From: Burkholderiales bacterium
GTDB taxonomy: Bacteria; Pseudomonadota; Gammaproteobacteria; Burkholderiales; Burkholderiaceae_E
Assembly (NCBI GenBank): GCA_003577305.1
Contig: QEVL01000005.1
Span: 1-64,000 of the forward strand
DNA: 64,000 nt
Direction: 5' to 3'
Under the pieces are notes generated by a model. The model searched no databases. It was not told where the DNA came from and saw only the letters and a program-made list of their open reading frames with translations. The translations under genes were made by a program, and so were the position numbers. Positions 39,758 through 49,834 of the stretch are shown here, one piece after another. Positions within the stretch are counted from its first letter, which is position 1, and the number at the start of each line of letters is the position of its first letter.

Positions 39758-40183
39758 TCAGAAGGGCTTGACCACGACCAGCACGACGATCACCAGCAGC
39801 GCGAGCACCGGCAATTCGTTGAACCAGCGGAACCAGACATGCGAGCGCCGGTTCGTGCCGTGCTCGAAGCCGCGCAGCAACCGCCCGCAGCCGTAGTGAT
39901 AGCCGAGCAGCAGCAGCACCGCCGCCAGCTTCGCGTGCATCCAGCCGCCGCTGATGCCGTAGCCCAGCCACAGCCAGGTTCCGAGCGCGACCGCGAGCCA
40001 CATCAGTGGCTGCATGAACCGCCACAGCTTGCGCGCCATCAGCAGCAGCCGGTCGCGCTCGGCGCCCGGCGCGTCGATCATCGCCAGGTTCACGAAGATC
40101 CGCGGCAGGTAGAACAGCCCGGCGAACCAGCTCGTGACGAAGACGATGTGCAGCGCCTTGACCCAGAGATAGCCGGTCGACAT
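39758..40183 (-). CDS. HemJ/CopD-like membrane protein
   Basis: A 141-residue protein with four hydrophobic helices. The N-terminus [20 protein letters not shown] with its early His, and the Lys in GWMHAKLAAVLLLLGYHY, match HemJ-type protoporphyrinogen IX oxidases, often annotated as CopD family. Length fits HemJ (about 140). It would oxidise protoporphyrinogen for heme synthesis using the quinone pool. Its start overlaps the proA stop. Confidence 0.78.
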   Translation of the reverse strand: MSTGYLWVKALHIVFVTSWFAGLFYLPRIFVNLAMIDAPGAERDRLLLMARKLWRFMQPLMWLAVALGTWLWLGYGISGGWMHAKLAAVLLLLGYHYGCGRLLRGFEHGTNRRSHVWFRWFNELPVLALLVIVVLVVVKPF

Positions 40184-41466
40184 CAGCCGCGGATCTCGCC
40201 GTGGCCGAGCACGATGTACTTCAGCGAAGTCAGGCCTTCGAGACCGACCGGACCGCGCGCGTGCAGCTTGTCGGTGGAAATGCCGATCTCGGCGCCCAGC
40301 CCGTATTCGAAGCCGTCGGCAAAGCGCGTCGACGCGTTGATCATCACCGAGGCCGAGTCGACTTCGCGGACGAAGCGCATCGCGCGGGTGTGGTTCCCGG
40401 TGACGATCGCGTCGGTGTGCTGCGATCCGTAGGCGGCGATGTGGTCGATCGCCTCGTCGATGCCGGCGACCACGCGGATCGCGAGGATCGGCGCGAGGTA
40501 CTCGGTGCGCCAGTCTTCGTCGGTCGCTTCGTTGCAGGCGATGCCCGCCGCCGACAGCACCCGGCGCGTGCGCGCGTCGCCGCGCAACTCCACCCCCTTG
40601 TCCGCATAGATGCGCCCGAGCCGCGGCAGCACCGCGTCGGCGACGCCCGCGGCGACGAGCAGCGTCTCCATCGCGTTGCACGGCGAGTAGCGCTGCGTCT
40701 TGGCGTTGTCGGCGATGCGCACCGCCATGTCGAGGTCGGCGTCGTCGTCGATGTAGACGTGGCAGACGCCGTCGAGGTGCTTGAGCACCGGCACTTTCGA
40801 GTCGCGGGCGATGCGCTCGATCAGCGACTTGCCCCCGCGCGGGACGATCACGTCGACCCATTCGGGATGCGAGATCAGCGCGCCGACGGCGGCGCGATCG
40901 GTGGTTTCGATCACCTGCACCGCGTCCTCGGGAAGCCCGGCGCTGCGCAGCCCCTCGCGGATCAGCGCGGCGAGCGCCTGGTTGCTGTGGATCGCCTCGG
41001 AGCCGCCGCGCAGGATGGTGGCGTTGCCCGCCTTCACGCACAGGCCGGCTGCGTCGATCGTCACGTTCGGGCGCGACTCGTAGACGATGCCGATCACGCC
41101 GAGCGGCACGCGCATCCGGCCCACCTGGATGCCGGTGGGACGGTAGCGCAGGTCGAGGATCTCGCCCACCGGATCGGGCAGCGCGGCGATCTGCGTCAGG
41201 CCGCTGGCCATCGACTCGATCACTGCGTCGGTGAGCGCGAGCCGGTCGACGAAAGCGGCGTCGTGACCGGCGGCGCGCGCTGCGGCAAGGTCTTTCGCGT
41301 TGGCTGCTCTCAGCGCCGCCGCGTCGCGACGGATCGCGTCGGCGGTGGCGAGCAGTGCGCGGTTTTTCGCGGCCGTGCAGGCGCGCGCCGTGACGCGACT
41401 GGCTGCGCGGGCGCGCCGGCCCACGTCGGCAACGTAGGCCTCGATGTCGATCGGATGGATGTCCAC
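40183..41466 (-). CDS. proA: Gamma-glutamyl phosphate reductase
   Basis: A 427-residue aldehyde-dehydrogenase-fold enzyme making glutamate-5-semialdehyde for proline. [54 protein letters not shown] and the catalytic Cys region [11 protein letters not shown] are present. A GTG at 41466 with AGGGA upstream is chosen; a TTG at 41481 would overlap holA and add five residues. proB is not adjacent. Confidence 0.95.
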   Translation of the reverse strand: MDIHPIDIEAYVADVGRRARAASRVTARACTAAKNRALLATADAIRRDAAALRAANAKDLAAARAAGHDAAFVDRLALTDAVIESMASGLTQIAALPDPVGEILDLRYRPTGIQVGRMRVPLGVIGIVYESRPNVTIDAAGLCVKAGNATILRGGSEAIHSNQALAALIREGLRSAGLPEDAVQVIETTDRAAVGALISHPEWVDVIVPRGGKSLIERIARDSKVPVLKHLDGVCHVYIDDDADLDMAVRIADNAKTQRYSPCNAMETLLVAAGVADAVLPRLGRIYADKGVELRGDARTRRVLSAAGIACNEATDEDWRTEYLAPILAIRVVAGIDEAIDHIAAYGSQHTDAIVTGNHTRAMRFVREVDSASVMINASTRFADGFEYGLGAEIGISTDKLHARGPVGLEGLTSLKYIVLGHGEIRG

Positions 41467-41467
41467 G

Positions 41468-42490
41468 TCAGTTCCCTGCAAGGATCGGGGCGCCCGCGAC
41501 CGACATCGCCAGGTCCTGCAACCCGCGCCACGCGTCGGCGCCGTCGAGGCCCTTGACCATTCTATCGGTCCGGGCGGCGCACTGCAGCGCCTCGCGGATA
41601 CGGTCTTCGTCGAGGCGCCCGAGCGCCTGCTCGTACGGCCGCTCGCGCGCGCCGAACACGCGCGCCTCGCGCAGCGCCTGCGCGAGCGGCCGGCCCCTGC
41701 TGCGCGCCTCGGCGAGCCTGAGCAGCGTGCGCAGCGCGTCGGCGAGCATCCACAGGATCAGCGGTTCGGCGACGCCTTCGGCGCGCAGCCCGTCGAGGCT
41801 GCGCAGTGTCCGCGGCACGTCGCCGGCCAGCATCGCCGTGACCAGGTCGGAAGCGTCGTAGCGCGCGACGTCGAGCACCGCGGCGCGTGTCTGCTCGGGC
41901 GGCAACTCGCCCTCCGGAAAGAGCAGGCCGAGCTTGCCGACTTCCTGGTGGGCCGCCAGCAGGTTGCCTTCGACCCGCTCGGCGATCAGCGCCAGCGTGT
42001 CGCTGTCGGCGCGCTGGTTCTGGCGCGCGAGCCGGGCGGCGATCCACTGCGGAAGCCTGGCGCGCTCGACCGGCCAGATCGGAACGACCAGGCCGAGGCG
42101 CTCGATCGCGGCGAACCAGGCGGATTCGGTGCTGGCGCGATCCAGCCGCGGTCCGGTGACCAGCAGCCGCGTGTCGTCGGATGCCTGTGCGGCCGCATCG
42201 GCGAGCGCCTGGCCGATGTCCCGGTTCGGCTTGCCCGCGAGGCGCAACTCGATCAGCCGGCGGCTCGCGAAGAGCGACAGCGCGCCCGCCTCGGCCAGCA
42301 ACGCGTCGGCGCGAAAGCCGCGACCGCCTTCGAACACCCGGCGTTCGTCGAAGCCGGCGGCGCGCAGCGCCTGGCGCACCGTGTCGGCAGCCTCCAGCAC
42401 GAGCAGCGGCTCGTCGCCGTGAATCCACACGAGCGCCGGCACGCCGCGCGCCAGTGCGCGGGCAAGGTTTTCGGCGCGTATCTGCGTCAT
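41468..42490 (-). CDS. holA: DNA polymerase III subunit delta
   Basis: A 340-residue clamp-loader subunit that opens the beta clamp. The N-terminal region begins [13 protein letters not shown] and [41 protein letters not shown] at about 72-84 is the beta-binding area, and the C-terminal collar region follows. Its ATG overlaps the lptE stop. The leuS-lptE-holA-proA order is conserved in betaproteobacteria and supports the call. Confidence 0.94.
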   Translation of the reverse strand: MTQIRAENLARALARGVPALVWIHGDEPLLVLEAADTVRQALRAAGFDERRVFEGGRGFRADALLAEAGALSLFASRRLIELRLAGKPNRDIGQALADAAAQASDDTRLLVTGPRLDRASTESAWFAAIERLGLVVPIWPVERARLPQWIAARLARQNQRADSDTLALIAERVEGNLLAAHQEVGKLGLLFPEGELPPEQTRAAVLDVARYDASDLVTAMLAGDVPRTLRSLDGLRAEGVAEPLILWMLADALRTLLRLAEARSRGRPLAQALREARVFGARERPYEQALGRLDEDRIREALQCAARTDRMVKGLDGADAWRGLQDLAMSVAGAPILAGN

Positions 42491-42978
42491 GCGCGGATCG
42501 CCGCGAGCCGTCGCAGCAGCTGTTGCACCAGGTCGGACTGCATCTCGCGATACAGCAGTTCTTCCTCCTGCTGCTTCGAGACCAGCTCGATGTCGCTCGA
42601 AGTGATGTCGCGGCGCAGGACGATTTCGGTGGGCGCGAGCAGCGCCGCGCCGTCGCGGTCGAGCACGCGGAAGGTGAAGCGCAGGCGCAGCTGGTATTCG
42701 CGCGGGCGCCCGGTACTCGAGAAGCCGACGACCTCTTTCTCGCGCAGTTCGCGGATCACCTCGAGCCGCGCCTCGGCCTCGGCCGGATCGTCGACCAGCC
42801 GCGTGTCCTCGGCCACGCGCACCAGGCGGCGAAACTCGGCGCCGATCGTGGAAGTGGGCGCGAAGCCGGTGTACAGCGTGCGAAACGGCAGCGCGGCGGA
42901 ACGGCGCAACTGGAAGCCGCAGCCGCTCGCGGCTGCGATCGCCAGCGATGCCAGTGCGATTGCGAGCCGGCGCCGCAT
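42487..42978 (-). CDS. lptE: LPS-assembly lipoprotein LptE
   Basis: A 163-residue outer-membrane lipoprotein that plugs the LptD barrel and delivers LPS to the surface. The lipobox is AAASGC with modified Cys at 20, followed by GFQLRRSAALPF, the typical LptE mature N-terminus. It lies between leuS (seven bases upstream) and holA (overlapping), the standard arrangement. Confidence 0.92.
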   Translation of the reverse strand: MRRRLAIALASLAIAAASGCGFQLRRSAALPFRTLYTGFAPTSTIGAEFRRLVRVAEDTRLVDDPAEAEARLEVIRELREKEVVGFSSTGRPREYQLRLRFTFRVLDRDGAALLAPTEIVLRRDITSSDIELVSKQQEEELLYREMQSDLVQQLLRRLAAIRA

Positions 42979-42985
42979 CGGCGCT

Positions 42986-45655
42986 TCAGACGACGACGTT
43001 GACCAGGCGGCCGGGCACGACGACGACCTTGCGTGCGGCACGACCCGCGGCGTGGCGTGCGAACGCCTCGCTGGCCATGGCCGCCGCCTCGATCGCGGCG
43101 CGGTCGGCCTGCGCCGGCACGCGCACCGCGCCGCGCACCTTGCCGTTGATCTGCAGCACGAGCTCGATCTCGTCCTGCGCGAGCGCGCGCTCGTCGACCT
43201 GCGGCCATGCGGCGTCGAGCAGGTCGCCGTGGATGCGGGCAAAGCCGAGGTCGCTCCAAAGTGCGTGGGTGACGTGCGGCACCACCGGATAGAGCACCCG
43301 GATCAGGATCGACAGCGCCTCGCGGATCACCTCGGTGGTCTCGCCCGAGGGCGCGAGCTTCGCGCCTTCGATCGCGTTGAGCATCTTCATCGCCGCCGAG
43401 ACGACCGTGTTGTACTGCTTGCGCTGGTAGTCGTAGTCGGCCTGCCGCAGGATCACGTGGATCTCGCGGCGCAGCGCCTTGTGCGCTTCCGGCAGTCGGT
43501 CCGGATCGAGCGGGGCAGGGGCCGCAGACAGGCTCGCGTGCTGCTCGAACGCGCAGGCCCATAGCCGGCGCAGGAAGCGCTGCGCACCCTCTACGCCAGC
43601 GCCCGACCACTCGAGCGTCTGCTCCGGCGGCGAGGCGAACATCACGAACAGCCGCGCGGTGTCGGCGCCGTACTGGTCGATCAGCGACTGCGGGTCGACG
43701 CCGTTGTTCTTGCTCTTGGACATCGTGCCGATGCCGTTGTAGTCGACCGGCAGCCCGTCGGTCTTCGAGCGGCAGCTGACCGGCTTGCCCGATTCGTCGT
43801 GGGTCCACTCGATGTCGTCGGGCCAGAAATACTCGATGCCTCCCTTGTCGGTCTTGCGCGAGAAGATGTGGTTGAGCACCATGCCCTGGCACAGCAGGTT
43901 GCTGAACGGCTCGTCGAAGCGCACCAGGCCGCGATCGGGGTCGCCCGGGAAGTCGCCGCGCAGGTCGCGCATCACCTTGGTCCAGAAGCGCGCGTACAGC
44001 AGGTGCAGCACCGCGTGCTCGATGCCGCCGATGTACTGGTCCATCGGCATCCAGTAGTCGTTGCGCTCGTCGACCATCGCCTGTGCGTTGTCCGGCGAGC
44101 AGTAGCGCATGTAGTACCAGGACGAATCGACGAAGGTGTCCATCGTGTCGGTTTCGCGCCGCGCGGGCTTGCCGCACTTCGGGCACGCGCACTTCAGGAA
44201 CCGCTCGTCCTTCGCCAGCGGATTGCCGCTGCCGTCGGGCACCAGGTCTTCGGGCAGCACCACCGGCAGGTCTTCCCAGGGCACGGGCACCGCGCCGCAG
44301 GCCTCGCAGTGGATGATCGGGATCGGCGTGCCCCAGTAGCGCTGGCGCGAGATGCCCCAGTCGCGCAGCCGGTACTGGATGCGCTTTTCGCCGAGACCCT
44401 TCGCGGCCAGGTCGGCGGCGATCGCGTCGACCGCGGCCTCGTGCGCCAGGCCGTCGTACCTGCCGGAGTTGATGCAACGCCCGTTCGCCTTGTCTTCGTA
44501 CCAGGCCTGCCAGGCCTGGTCGGAGAACGCCTGGCCCTTCACGTCGATGACCTGCCGGATCGGCAGGCCGAACTTGCGCGCGAACGCGAAGTCGCGCTCG
44601 TCGTGCGCGGGCACGCCCATCACCGCGCCGTCGCCGTAGCTCATCAGCACGTAGTTGCCGACCCAGACTTCGACCGCTTCGCCGGTGAGCGGGTGGCGCA
44701 CGAACAGCCCGGTGCGCCGGCCGTCCTTCTCGCGCGTGGCGAGTTCGGCCTCGGTGACGCCGCCGCGCTTGCATTCCTCGATGAACGCGGCGAGCGCGGC
44801 GTCGTTGGCGGCCGCGGCGGCCGCGATCGGATGCTCGGGGGCCACCGCGACGAAGGTCACGCCCATGATCGTGTCGGCGCGCGTGGTGAACACGTACATG
44901 CGCCCGTCGCCGATCGGCCGCCCCTGCGCGTCGCGGATCTCGTGCGGGAACGCGAAGCGCACGCCGGTGGAGCGGCCGATCCAGTTCTCCTGCATCAGCT
45001 TCACCCGCTCGGGCCAGCCGATGCCGGCCAGGTCGGCGAGCAGTTCCTCCGCGTAGCGCGTGATGCCGAGGTAGTACATCGGAATCTCGCGCTTCTCCAC
45101 CAGCGCGCCGGAGCGCCAGCCGCGGCCGTCGATCACCTGCTCGTTGGCGAGCACCGTCTGGTCGGCCGGATCCCAGTTGACCGTGCCGGTCTTCAGGTAG
45201 GCGATGCCGCGCTCGAGCATCTTCAGGAACAGCCACTGGTTCCACTTGTAGTACTCGGGCGAGCAGGTGGCGACTTCGCGGCTCCAGTCGATCGCCAGCC
45301 CCATCGCCCGCATCTGCGCCTTCATGTGCGCGATGTTGTCCCAGGTCCACTTCGCGGGCGCCACGCGGTTCTTCATCGCCGCGTTCTCGGCCGGCAGCCC
45401 GAACGCGTCCCAGCCCATTGGCATCAGCACGTTGTAGCCGTTCATCCGCAGATGGCGGTACATCACGTCGTTGATCGTGTAGTTGCGCACGTGGCCCATG
45501 TGCAGCTTGCCCGACGGGTAGGGCAGCATCGAGCAGGCGTAGAACTTGCCTTTCGGGAAGCGCGGGTCGTGTTCGATCGCGCGGTAGGCGTCGCTCGCCG
45601 CCCAATGCGCCTGGGCGGCCGCTTCGACCGCGGCGGCGTCGTACTTTTCGTGCAT
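42986..45655 (-). CDS. leuS: Leucyl-tRNA synthetase
   Basis: An 889-residue class I synthetase with a CP1 editing domain. Class I motif 1 appears as [15 protein letters not shown] at about 42-56. The editing and zinc-like insert follow ([28 protein letters not shown]). The second signature reads TMSKSKNNG rather than KMSKS, a variant I believe occurs in related bacteria. The start at 45655 (MHEKYDA) is chosen over an upstream start that adds 15 non-family residues. Confidence 0.96.
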   Translation of the reverse strand: MHEKYDAAAVEAAAQAHWAASDAYRAIEHDPRFPKGKFYACSMLPYPSGKLHMGHVRNYTINDVMYRHLRMNGYNVLMPMGWDAFGLPAENAAMKNRVAPAKWTWDNIAHMKAQMRAMGLAIDWSREVATCSPEYYKWNQWLFLKMLERGIAYLKTGTVNWDPADQTVLANEQVIDGRGWRSGALVEKREIPMYYLGITRYAEELLADLAGIGWPERVKLMQENWIGRSTGVRFAFPHEIRDAQGRPIGDGRMYVFTTRADTIMGVTFVAVAPEHPIAAAAAANDAALAAFIEECKRGGVTEAELATREKDGRRTGLFVRHPLTGEAVEVWVGNYVLMSYGDGAVMGVPAHDERDFAFARKFGLPIRQVIDVKGQAFSDQAWQAWYEDKANGRCINSGRYDGLAHEAAVDAIAADLAAKGLGEKRIQYRLRDWGISRQRYWGTPIPIIHCEACGAVPVPWEDLPVVLPEDLVPDGSGNPLAKDERFLKCACPKCGKPARRETDTMDTFVDSSWYYMRYCSPDNAQAMVDERNDYWMPMDQYIGGIEHAVLHLLYARFWTKVMRDLRGDFPGDPDRGLVRFDEPFSNLLCQGMVLNHIFSRKTDKGGIEYFWPDDIEWTHDESGKPVSCRSKTDGLPVDYNGIGTMSKSKNNGVDPQSLIDQYGADTARLFVMFASPPEQTLEWSGAGVEGAQRFLRRLWACAFEQHASLSAAPAPLDPDRLPEAHKALRREIHVILRQADYDYQRKQYNTVVSAAMKMLNAIEGAKLAPSGETTEVIREALSILIRVLYPVVPHVTHALWSDLGFARIHGDLLDAAWPQVDERALAQDEIELVLQINGKVRGAVRVPAQADRAAIEAAAMASEAFARHAAGRAARKVVVVPGRLVNVVV

Positions 45656-45707
45656 GGTGCTGGGAGGTCCGGGGAGGGGCGCCGACACGGGGCCGGACAA
45701 ACCCTTG

Positions 45708-45713
45708 ATTTTA
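45708..45713 (-). promoter_or_regulatory. Possible -10 element of the leuS operon
   Basis: TAAAAT on the minus strand, within TGTAAAAT, lies 53 bases upstream of the leuS start and is the only AT-rich stretch nearby. No convincing -35 hexamer is seen. Confidence 0.35.
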
Positions 45714-45758
45714 CACGGCGCTACTTCGGCGCCGGTCGCGCGGATCGGGTTCCGCAGG

Positions 45759-45890
45759 TCACCGGCGGGGCCCGTCGTCGCGGTCGCGTCGATCTTCGGC
45801 CGGCCCCCTCCAGTTCCTGACGGCCCACCACGCCACCGCGGCCAGGGCGACCAGGTTGATTCCGATGCCTGCGATCCAGAAGGTCGTCAA
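45759..45890 (-). CDS. Small predicted membrane protein, 43 residues
   Basis: A short frame with TTG start reads a hydrophobic helix (about 3-23, including [18 protein letters not shown]) followed by a highly charged Arg/Asp tail, ending in TGA. The membrane-helix-plus-charged-tail pattern is that of a genuine small membrane protein rather than noise. The start codon is weak and the ribosome site is poor (AGAGA). No family is recognised. It lies between the TonB receptor and leuS on the same strand. Confidence 0.35.
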   Translation of the reverse strand: MTTFWIAGIGINLVALAAVAWWAVRNWRGPAEDRRDRDDGPRR

Positions 45891-45928
45891 ATCGGTATCT
45901 CTATGGCTTCGCCGGATGATACGGTCCG

Positions 45929-48049
45929 CTACAAGGAAAGATTCGCCCGGATCCCCGCCACCCAGTTGCGCCCGGGCGCCGGCTCATAGTAGCGCCCGTT
46001 GGCGGCGTTCACGATGACCGAGCCGATGTACCGGGTGTTGGAGAGATTGTCGATGCGCACGAACGGAGACAGTCGCAGGCGGGCGAAGCGCCAGGCGAAA
46101 CCGGCATGCCAGCCGAGTACCGTGTGCGAGCCGGCGTACTCCGAGTTTGCGTCGTCGGCGGGCACCTTGGCATTGCAGCGGACTTCGACGCCGGTGGCGA
46201 AGCCGCTCGTCGCATGGCGCCATGTCAGTTCGGAATAGACCGAAGATCCGGGTACGCCGGGGATTGCGTTACCGGAGAGGTCGGCTCCGGAGGTGGCCAG
46301 GTAGTCGCGGAACCGGGCGTCGACGAGGGTCCATGCGAGCGAGCCGCCGAACCCGGCGCCAAACGCCGATTCCAGCCCGAACTCGATGCCGCGCCGGGCC
46401 GTGCGCGCAGCGTTGCGGAAGGTGGTGCGCCCGGCCGCGTTCACGTCGGGCACGATGTCGCTGCGCGTTGTGGTGCGAAACACCGTCAGGTTCAGGCGGC
46501 CCGCCCGGCCGAATAGCATCTTGACGCCCGCCTCGTAGTTCGTGCTGCGGCTCGGCTCGAGCGCGAAGTTCAACCCTGGCAACCCGTCGGGCCGATAGGC
46601 CAGTTCGGCCAAGGTCGGAGTCTCGAAGCCGCGACCGGCGGAGGCGTAGAGATTGACCGTATCGGTGAGCGGATGGAGCAGGCCGATGACCGGGCTCGTC
46701 GCCGCGAAGCGCTTGCTGCCCGAGTCGTCCGGGTTGGCCGGGGTCACGAAATCGTCGTGCACGTCGAACCAGACGCTCGATCGGCGCATGCCGCCCGACA
46801 GTTTCCAGTTCGGCACGAACCACCACTCGGCGATTGCGTACTGGCCAAGGCTCGCCGCAGTGTCCATCTCGTCACGGCGTAGGGCACCGGCCATGCCCGA
46901 CTCGTTCACGTAGCCGCGGCGACGCTCCTGCATGCGCTCGTAATCGAAGCCCAGCGTGAAGTCGAGGCGTGTGTCGGCCAGTCGGGTCGAGCGGGTCCAT
47001 TGCAGGCTGGCACCACCGAAGCCACGGTCCAGATCGACCACGCCGCCCGAGGACGCCGCCGCAGCCCCGGTGAAGGCGAGGTACTGAGTGACCTGCCGTT
47101 CGCCGAGATGGCCACGCAGCGTGAGCGTGTCGGCCGGACCGGGGCGGCTTTGCCACGAAATGCCGAACTGCCGGTGCTCGACACTCTTGCGCGTGTCGAA
47201 TGCGATGGCGCCGGTGCCGGCCTGCCGGGGATTCTCGCTCACCTGTTGCCGGGTGAGCCCGAGCGGGTCGCGGGTGTCGGGTTGATGAAGTACCGTCGCA
47301 TCGAGCGACACTCGACTCTCGTCGTCAGCAGTGTGCGTCAGCCGTACGCTGGCCAAGTCGCGCCGCGTGCGGCTATGCTCGCGATAACCTTCGGTGTTGA
47401 AGCGCGAGGCATCCACACGCGCGCCGACCGCGCCCATCGTGGCACCGTAGCCGGCACCGGACGTCCACGTACCGTAACTCCCGGCATGACCCCTGACCCG
47501 CCAGGTCGGGCGATCCGGCGGGTCGCGGGTGAACACCGAGACCAGTCCGCCGGAGGAATTGCCGTAAAGCGTCGCGAACGGTCCGCGCAGGACCTCGATG
47601 CGCTCGGCGGTCTCGAGGTCGAACATGCCGGTCTGACCCTGCCCGTCGGGCGCCGTGAACGGAATTCCGTCCTGCAGCAGACGCACGCCGCGCACCCCGA
47701 AGGCGGCTCGTGCGCCGAATCCTCGCGACGACAGTTGCAGGTCTTGAGCGTAGTTCTGGCGATTCTGCACGCGAAGGCCCGGAACCCGGCCGAGCGATTC
47801 CGACAGGTCGACGCCGGGTCGGTGCTCGCGGATCGCGATCTGGCCTATTGCGTCGATTGCCGCCGGAGCGTCGAAACTGCGCTGTTCGCTACGGGTGGCG
47901 CTCACGATGACCTGATCGAGTCCGCCAGTGGTGGCCACCGCCTGCCCGGATGGTTGCGCCTGCACCACGGCGCCCGCAATCGCCAGGATAGCCGTCCCGA
48001 CGCACCGCGCCAAGGCACCGTGTCTCCCAGCGATTTGTACTTGCTTCAT
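45929..48049 (-). CDS. TonB-dependent outer membrane receptor
   Basis: A 706-residue receptor. The signal peptide ends near AVVQAQP (about 34). A plug domain (about 50-180) contains LSESLGRVPGLRVQNRQNYAQ, LSSRGFGARAAFGVRGVRLL and IEVLRGPFATLYGNSSGG. A 22-strand-type barrel with many aromatic-ended strands follows. It resembles FecA-like siderophore receptors, but the ligand cannot be read. ATG at 48049 with GGAG is chosen. No sigma/anti-sigma pair, TonB or ABC partner is adjacent, so regulation is unclear. A Fur box was not evident. Confidence 0.9.
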   Translation of the reverse strand: MKQVQIAGRHGALARCVGTAILAIAGAVVQAQPSGQAVATTGGLDQVIVSATRSEQRSFDAPAAIDAIGQIAIREHRPGVDLSESLGRVPGLRVQNRQNYAQDLQLSSRGFGARAAFGVRGVRLLQDGIPFTAPDGQGQTGMFDLETAERIEVLRGPFATLYGNSSGGLVSVFTRDPPDRPTWRVRGHAGSYGTWTSGAGYGATMGAVGARVDASRFNTEGYREHSRTRRDLASVRLTHTADDESRVSLDATVLHQPDTRDPLGLTRQQVSENPRQAGTGAIAFDTRKSVEHRQFGISWQSRPGPADTLTLRGHLGERQVTQYLAFTGAAAASSGGVVDLDRGFGGASLQWTRSTRLADTRLDFTLGFDYERMQERRRGYVNESGMAGALRRDEMDTAASLGQYAIAEWWFVPNWKLSGGMRRSSVWFDVHDDFVTPANPDDSGSKRFAATSPVIGLLHPLTDTVNLYASAGRGFETPTLAELAYRPDGLPGLNFALEPSRSTNYEAGVKMLFGRAGRLNLTVFRTTTRSDIVPDVNAAGRTTFRNAARTARRGIEFGLESAFGAGFGGSLAWTLVDARFRDYLATSGADLSGNAIPGVPGSSVYSELTWRHATSGFATGVEVRCNAKVPADDANSEYAGSHTVLGWHAGFAWRFARLRLSPFVRIDNLSNTRYIGSVIVNAANGRYYEPAPGRNWVAGIRANLSL

Positions 48050-48203
48050 GGCGGGCTCCGCCGCAACCCCGCGGGAGTATCCCATATGCGCCGACCGGTG
48101 CGGTCATCGGTCACGCTCCGGTCGCGCCGGGGACGGATGCCGGCAAGGCGCATCTTGGCTTATGCTTGCGCTGCAGCACCAACCGCTCGAGGAGGCGCCC
48201 CGA

Positions 48204-49016
48204 ATGTACGATCGAATCCTGGTCCCAGTTGATGGGTCCCCGTTTTCCGAGGAAGTGCTGCCGCATGCGCTCGGCATTCTCCGGGCCACCGGCGCGCCGC
48301 TGTCGCTGTTGCAGGTGGTCGATCGCGAAGACGAGCAGGCCGAGGCTGCACGCTACGTGGGGGCTCTCGCGTCCGAACTTGCCGCCGACGGGCGTGCGGT
48401 GGTCGCTCGCGGCGACCTCGCCGACACGATCCTCGCCGAGGCGCGGCGCGTGCCGGGCACGCTGATCGCGATGACCTCTCACGGCCGCAGTGGCCTGATG
48501 GAAGCGATGATGGGCAGCGTGGCGATGCGCATCGTGCGCGCGAGCGGGGATCCGGTCATCCTGTATCGGCCGCGCGGCGCAGCGGTCGAGGGGCGCCGCC
48601 AGGCGGTGAAGATCAACAGCGTGCTGTTGCCGCTCGACGGCACCCAGGTCTCGGAGGCGATGGCCTCGCAGGCCGCCGGCATGGCGCAGTGGCTCGGGGC
48701 CGACCTCAGCCTGGTCCAGGCGATCACGCCCGACTCCAGGCCCGGCGCCGACATCCCCGCCAGCGACGTGATGGAGTCCTCCTACGTGCGCACCCGCGCC
48801 GAAGACTACCGCACGCGATACGGCGTGCGCACCAGCTGGGAAGTGCTGCACGGCGATCCGGCCGACGCGATCGCGCGCTATCTCGACGGGCGCCGCGACG
48901 TGCTGCTCGCGATGGTCACCCGTGCGCGGCGCCCGCTCGAAGCCGCGATCCTCGGTAGCGTCACCGCGGGGTGCCTGCAGAAATGCGGCGTGCCGGTCGT
49001 CACCCGCCTGCCCTGA
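48204..49016 (+). CDS. Tandem universal stress protein
   Basis: A 270-residue protein with two UspA domains. Domain 1 (about 1-130) begins MYDRILVPVDGSPFSEE and ends with the nucleotide-loop-like TSHGRSGLMEAMMGSVAMRIVRAS. Domain 2 (about 140-270) begins INSVLLPLDGTQVSE and has a looser loop TRARRPLEAAILGSVTAGC. The first domain may bind ATP; the second looks degenerate. It has a GGAGG site and is followed closely by an IclR-type gene. Confidence 0.88.
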   Translation: MYDRILVPVDGSPFSEEVLPHALGILRATGAPLSLLQVVDREDEQAEAARYVGALASELAADGRAVVARGDLADTILAEARRVPGTLIAMTSHGRSGLMEAMMGSVAMRIVRASGDPVILYRPRGAAVEGRRQAVKINSVLLPLDGTQVSEAMASQAAGMAQWLGADLSLVQAITPDSRPGADIPASDVMESSYVRTRAEDYRTRYGVRTSWEVLHGDPADAIARYLDGRRDVLLAMVTRARRPLEAAILGSVTAGCLQKCGVPVVTRLP

Positions 49017-49834
49017 GTGGTCCGGCCGCTGCGGCCGAGACACCGCCGGAGGAGTCGCTGGCCGACGACACGGTGCCGGCCGGCTCGGCCATCCTGCGGG
49101 CGATGCGCGTGATGGAGGCGATCGCCTGCACCGAGGTGCCGCCGCAGCTGGCCGACATCTGCAAGTCGGTCGGATTGCCCAAGCCCACGGTGTTTCGCAT
49201 CCTCGCGACGCTCGAGGCGGCGGGGCTGGTGGGCCGCGAGCCGGGCAGCAAGCGCTATCAGTGCGGTCGCCGGCTGAGCACGCTGGCCGGCGAGGTGCTG
49301 CTGAATTCGCCCAGCCGTGCGGCGCGGCATGCGATCCTGGAGGAGCTCGTCGAACAGACCGGCGAGACCTGCAACCTCACCATCCCGAACGGCAACGCGG
49401 TGACCTATCTCGATCGGGTCGAGACCGCCTGGCCGCTGCGGATCGCGCTGGGAGCGGGCTCGAGCGTGCCGCTGCACGCGTCGGCCAGCGGCAAGCTGTT
49501 CCTGGCGTACATGCCGAGGCGCTCGCGCGAGCGCTTCGTGCGCCAGAGTCCGCTGGTGCGGCACACGCGCAAGACGCTGACCGATCCGGGTGTGCTGGCC
49601 GCGGAACTCGACCGGATTCGCGAGCAGGGCTACGCGACCGACGACGAGGAGTACCTCGCCGGCATCTGCTGCCTGGCCGTGCCGGTGCACGACGCCGACG
49701 GTCGCGTGGTCGCGGCGCTGGCGATGCACGCGCCGGTGCCGCGGTTGCCGCTCACCGAGGCAATCCAGTTCCTGCCCGCGATGCGATCGGCCGCCGGGGC
49801 GATGGCACAGACGATCGACTGGTCGGTCACGTGA
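48983..49834 (+). CDS. IclR-family transcriptional regulator
   Basis: A 283-residue regulator with an N-terminal winged helix (LADICKSVGLPKPTVFRILATLEAAG at about 57-82) and an IclR effector domain (about 120-283). The start is uncertain: ATG at 48983 or GTG at 48971, both overlapping the universal stress gene, or a later codon. Its stop overlaps the acetate kinase start (GTGA), so the two are translationally coupled. It is clearly paralogous to the IclR protein on the other side of acetate kinase. Confidence 0.87.
   Translation: MRRAGRHPPALSGPAAAAETPPEESLADDTVPAGSAILRAMRVMEAIACTEVPPQLADICKSVGLPKPTVFRILATLEAAGLVGREPGSKRYQCGRRLSTLAGEVLLNSPSRAARHAILEELVEQTGETCNLTIPNGNAVTYLDRVETAWPLRIALGAGSSVPLHASASGKLFLAYMPRRSRERFVRQSPLVRHTRKTLTDPGVLAAELDRIREQGYATDDEEYLAGICCLAVPVHDADGRVVAALAMHAPVPRLPLTEAIQFLPAMRSAAGAMAQTIDWSVT

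Noticed and set aside
45929..48049. A complete iron-uptake cluster around the TonB-dependent receptor
   Set aside because: No TonB/ExbBD, ABC transporter, sigma factor or siderophore gene is adjacent, and I saw no Fur box.
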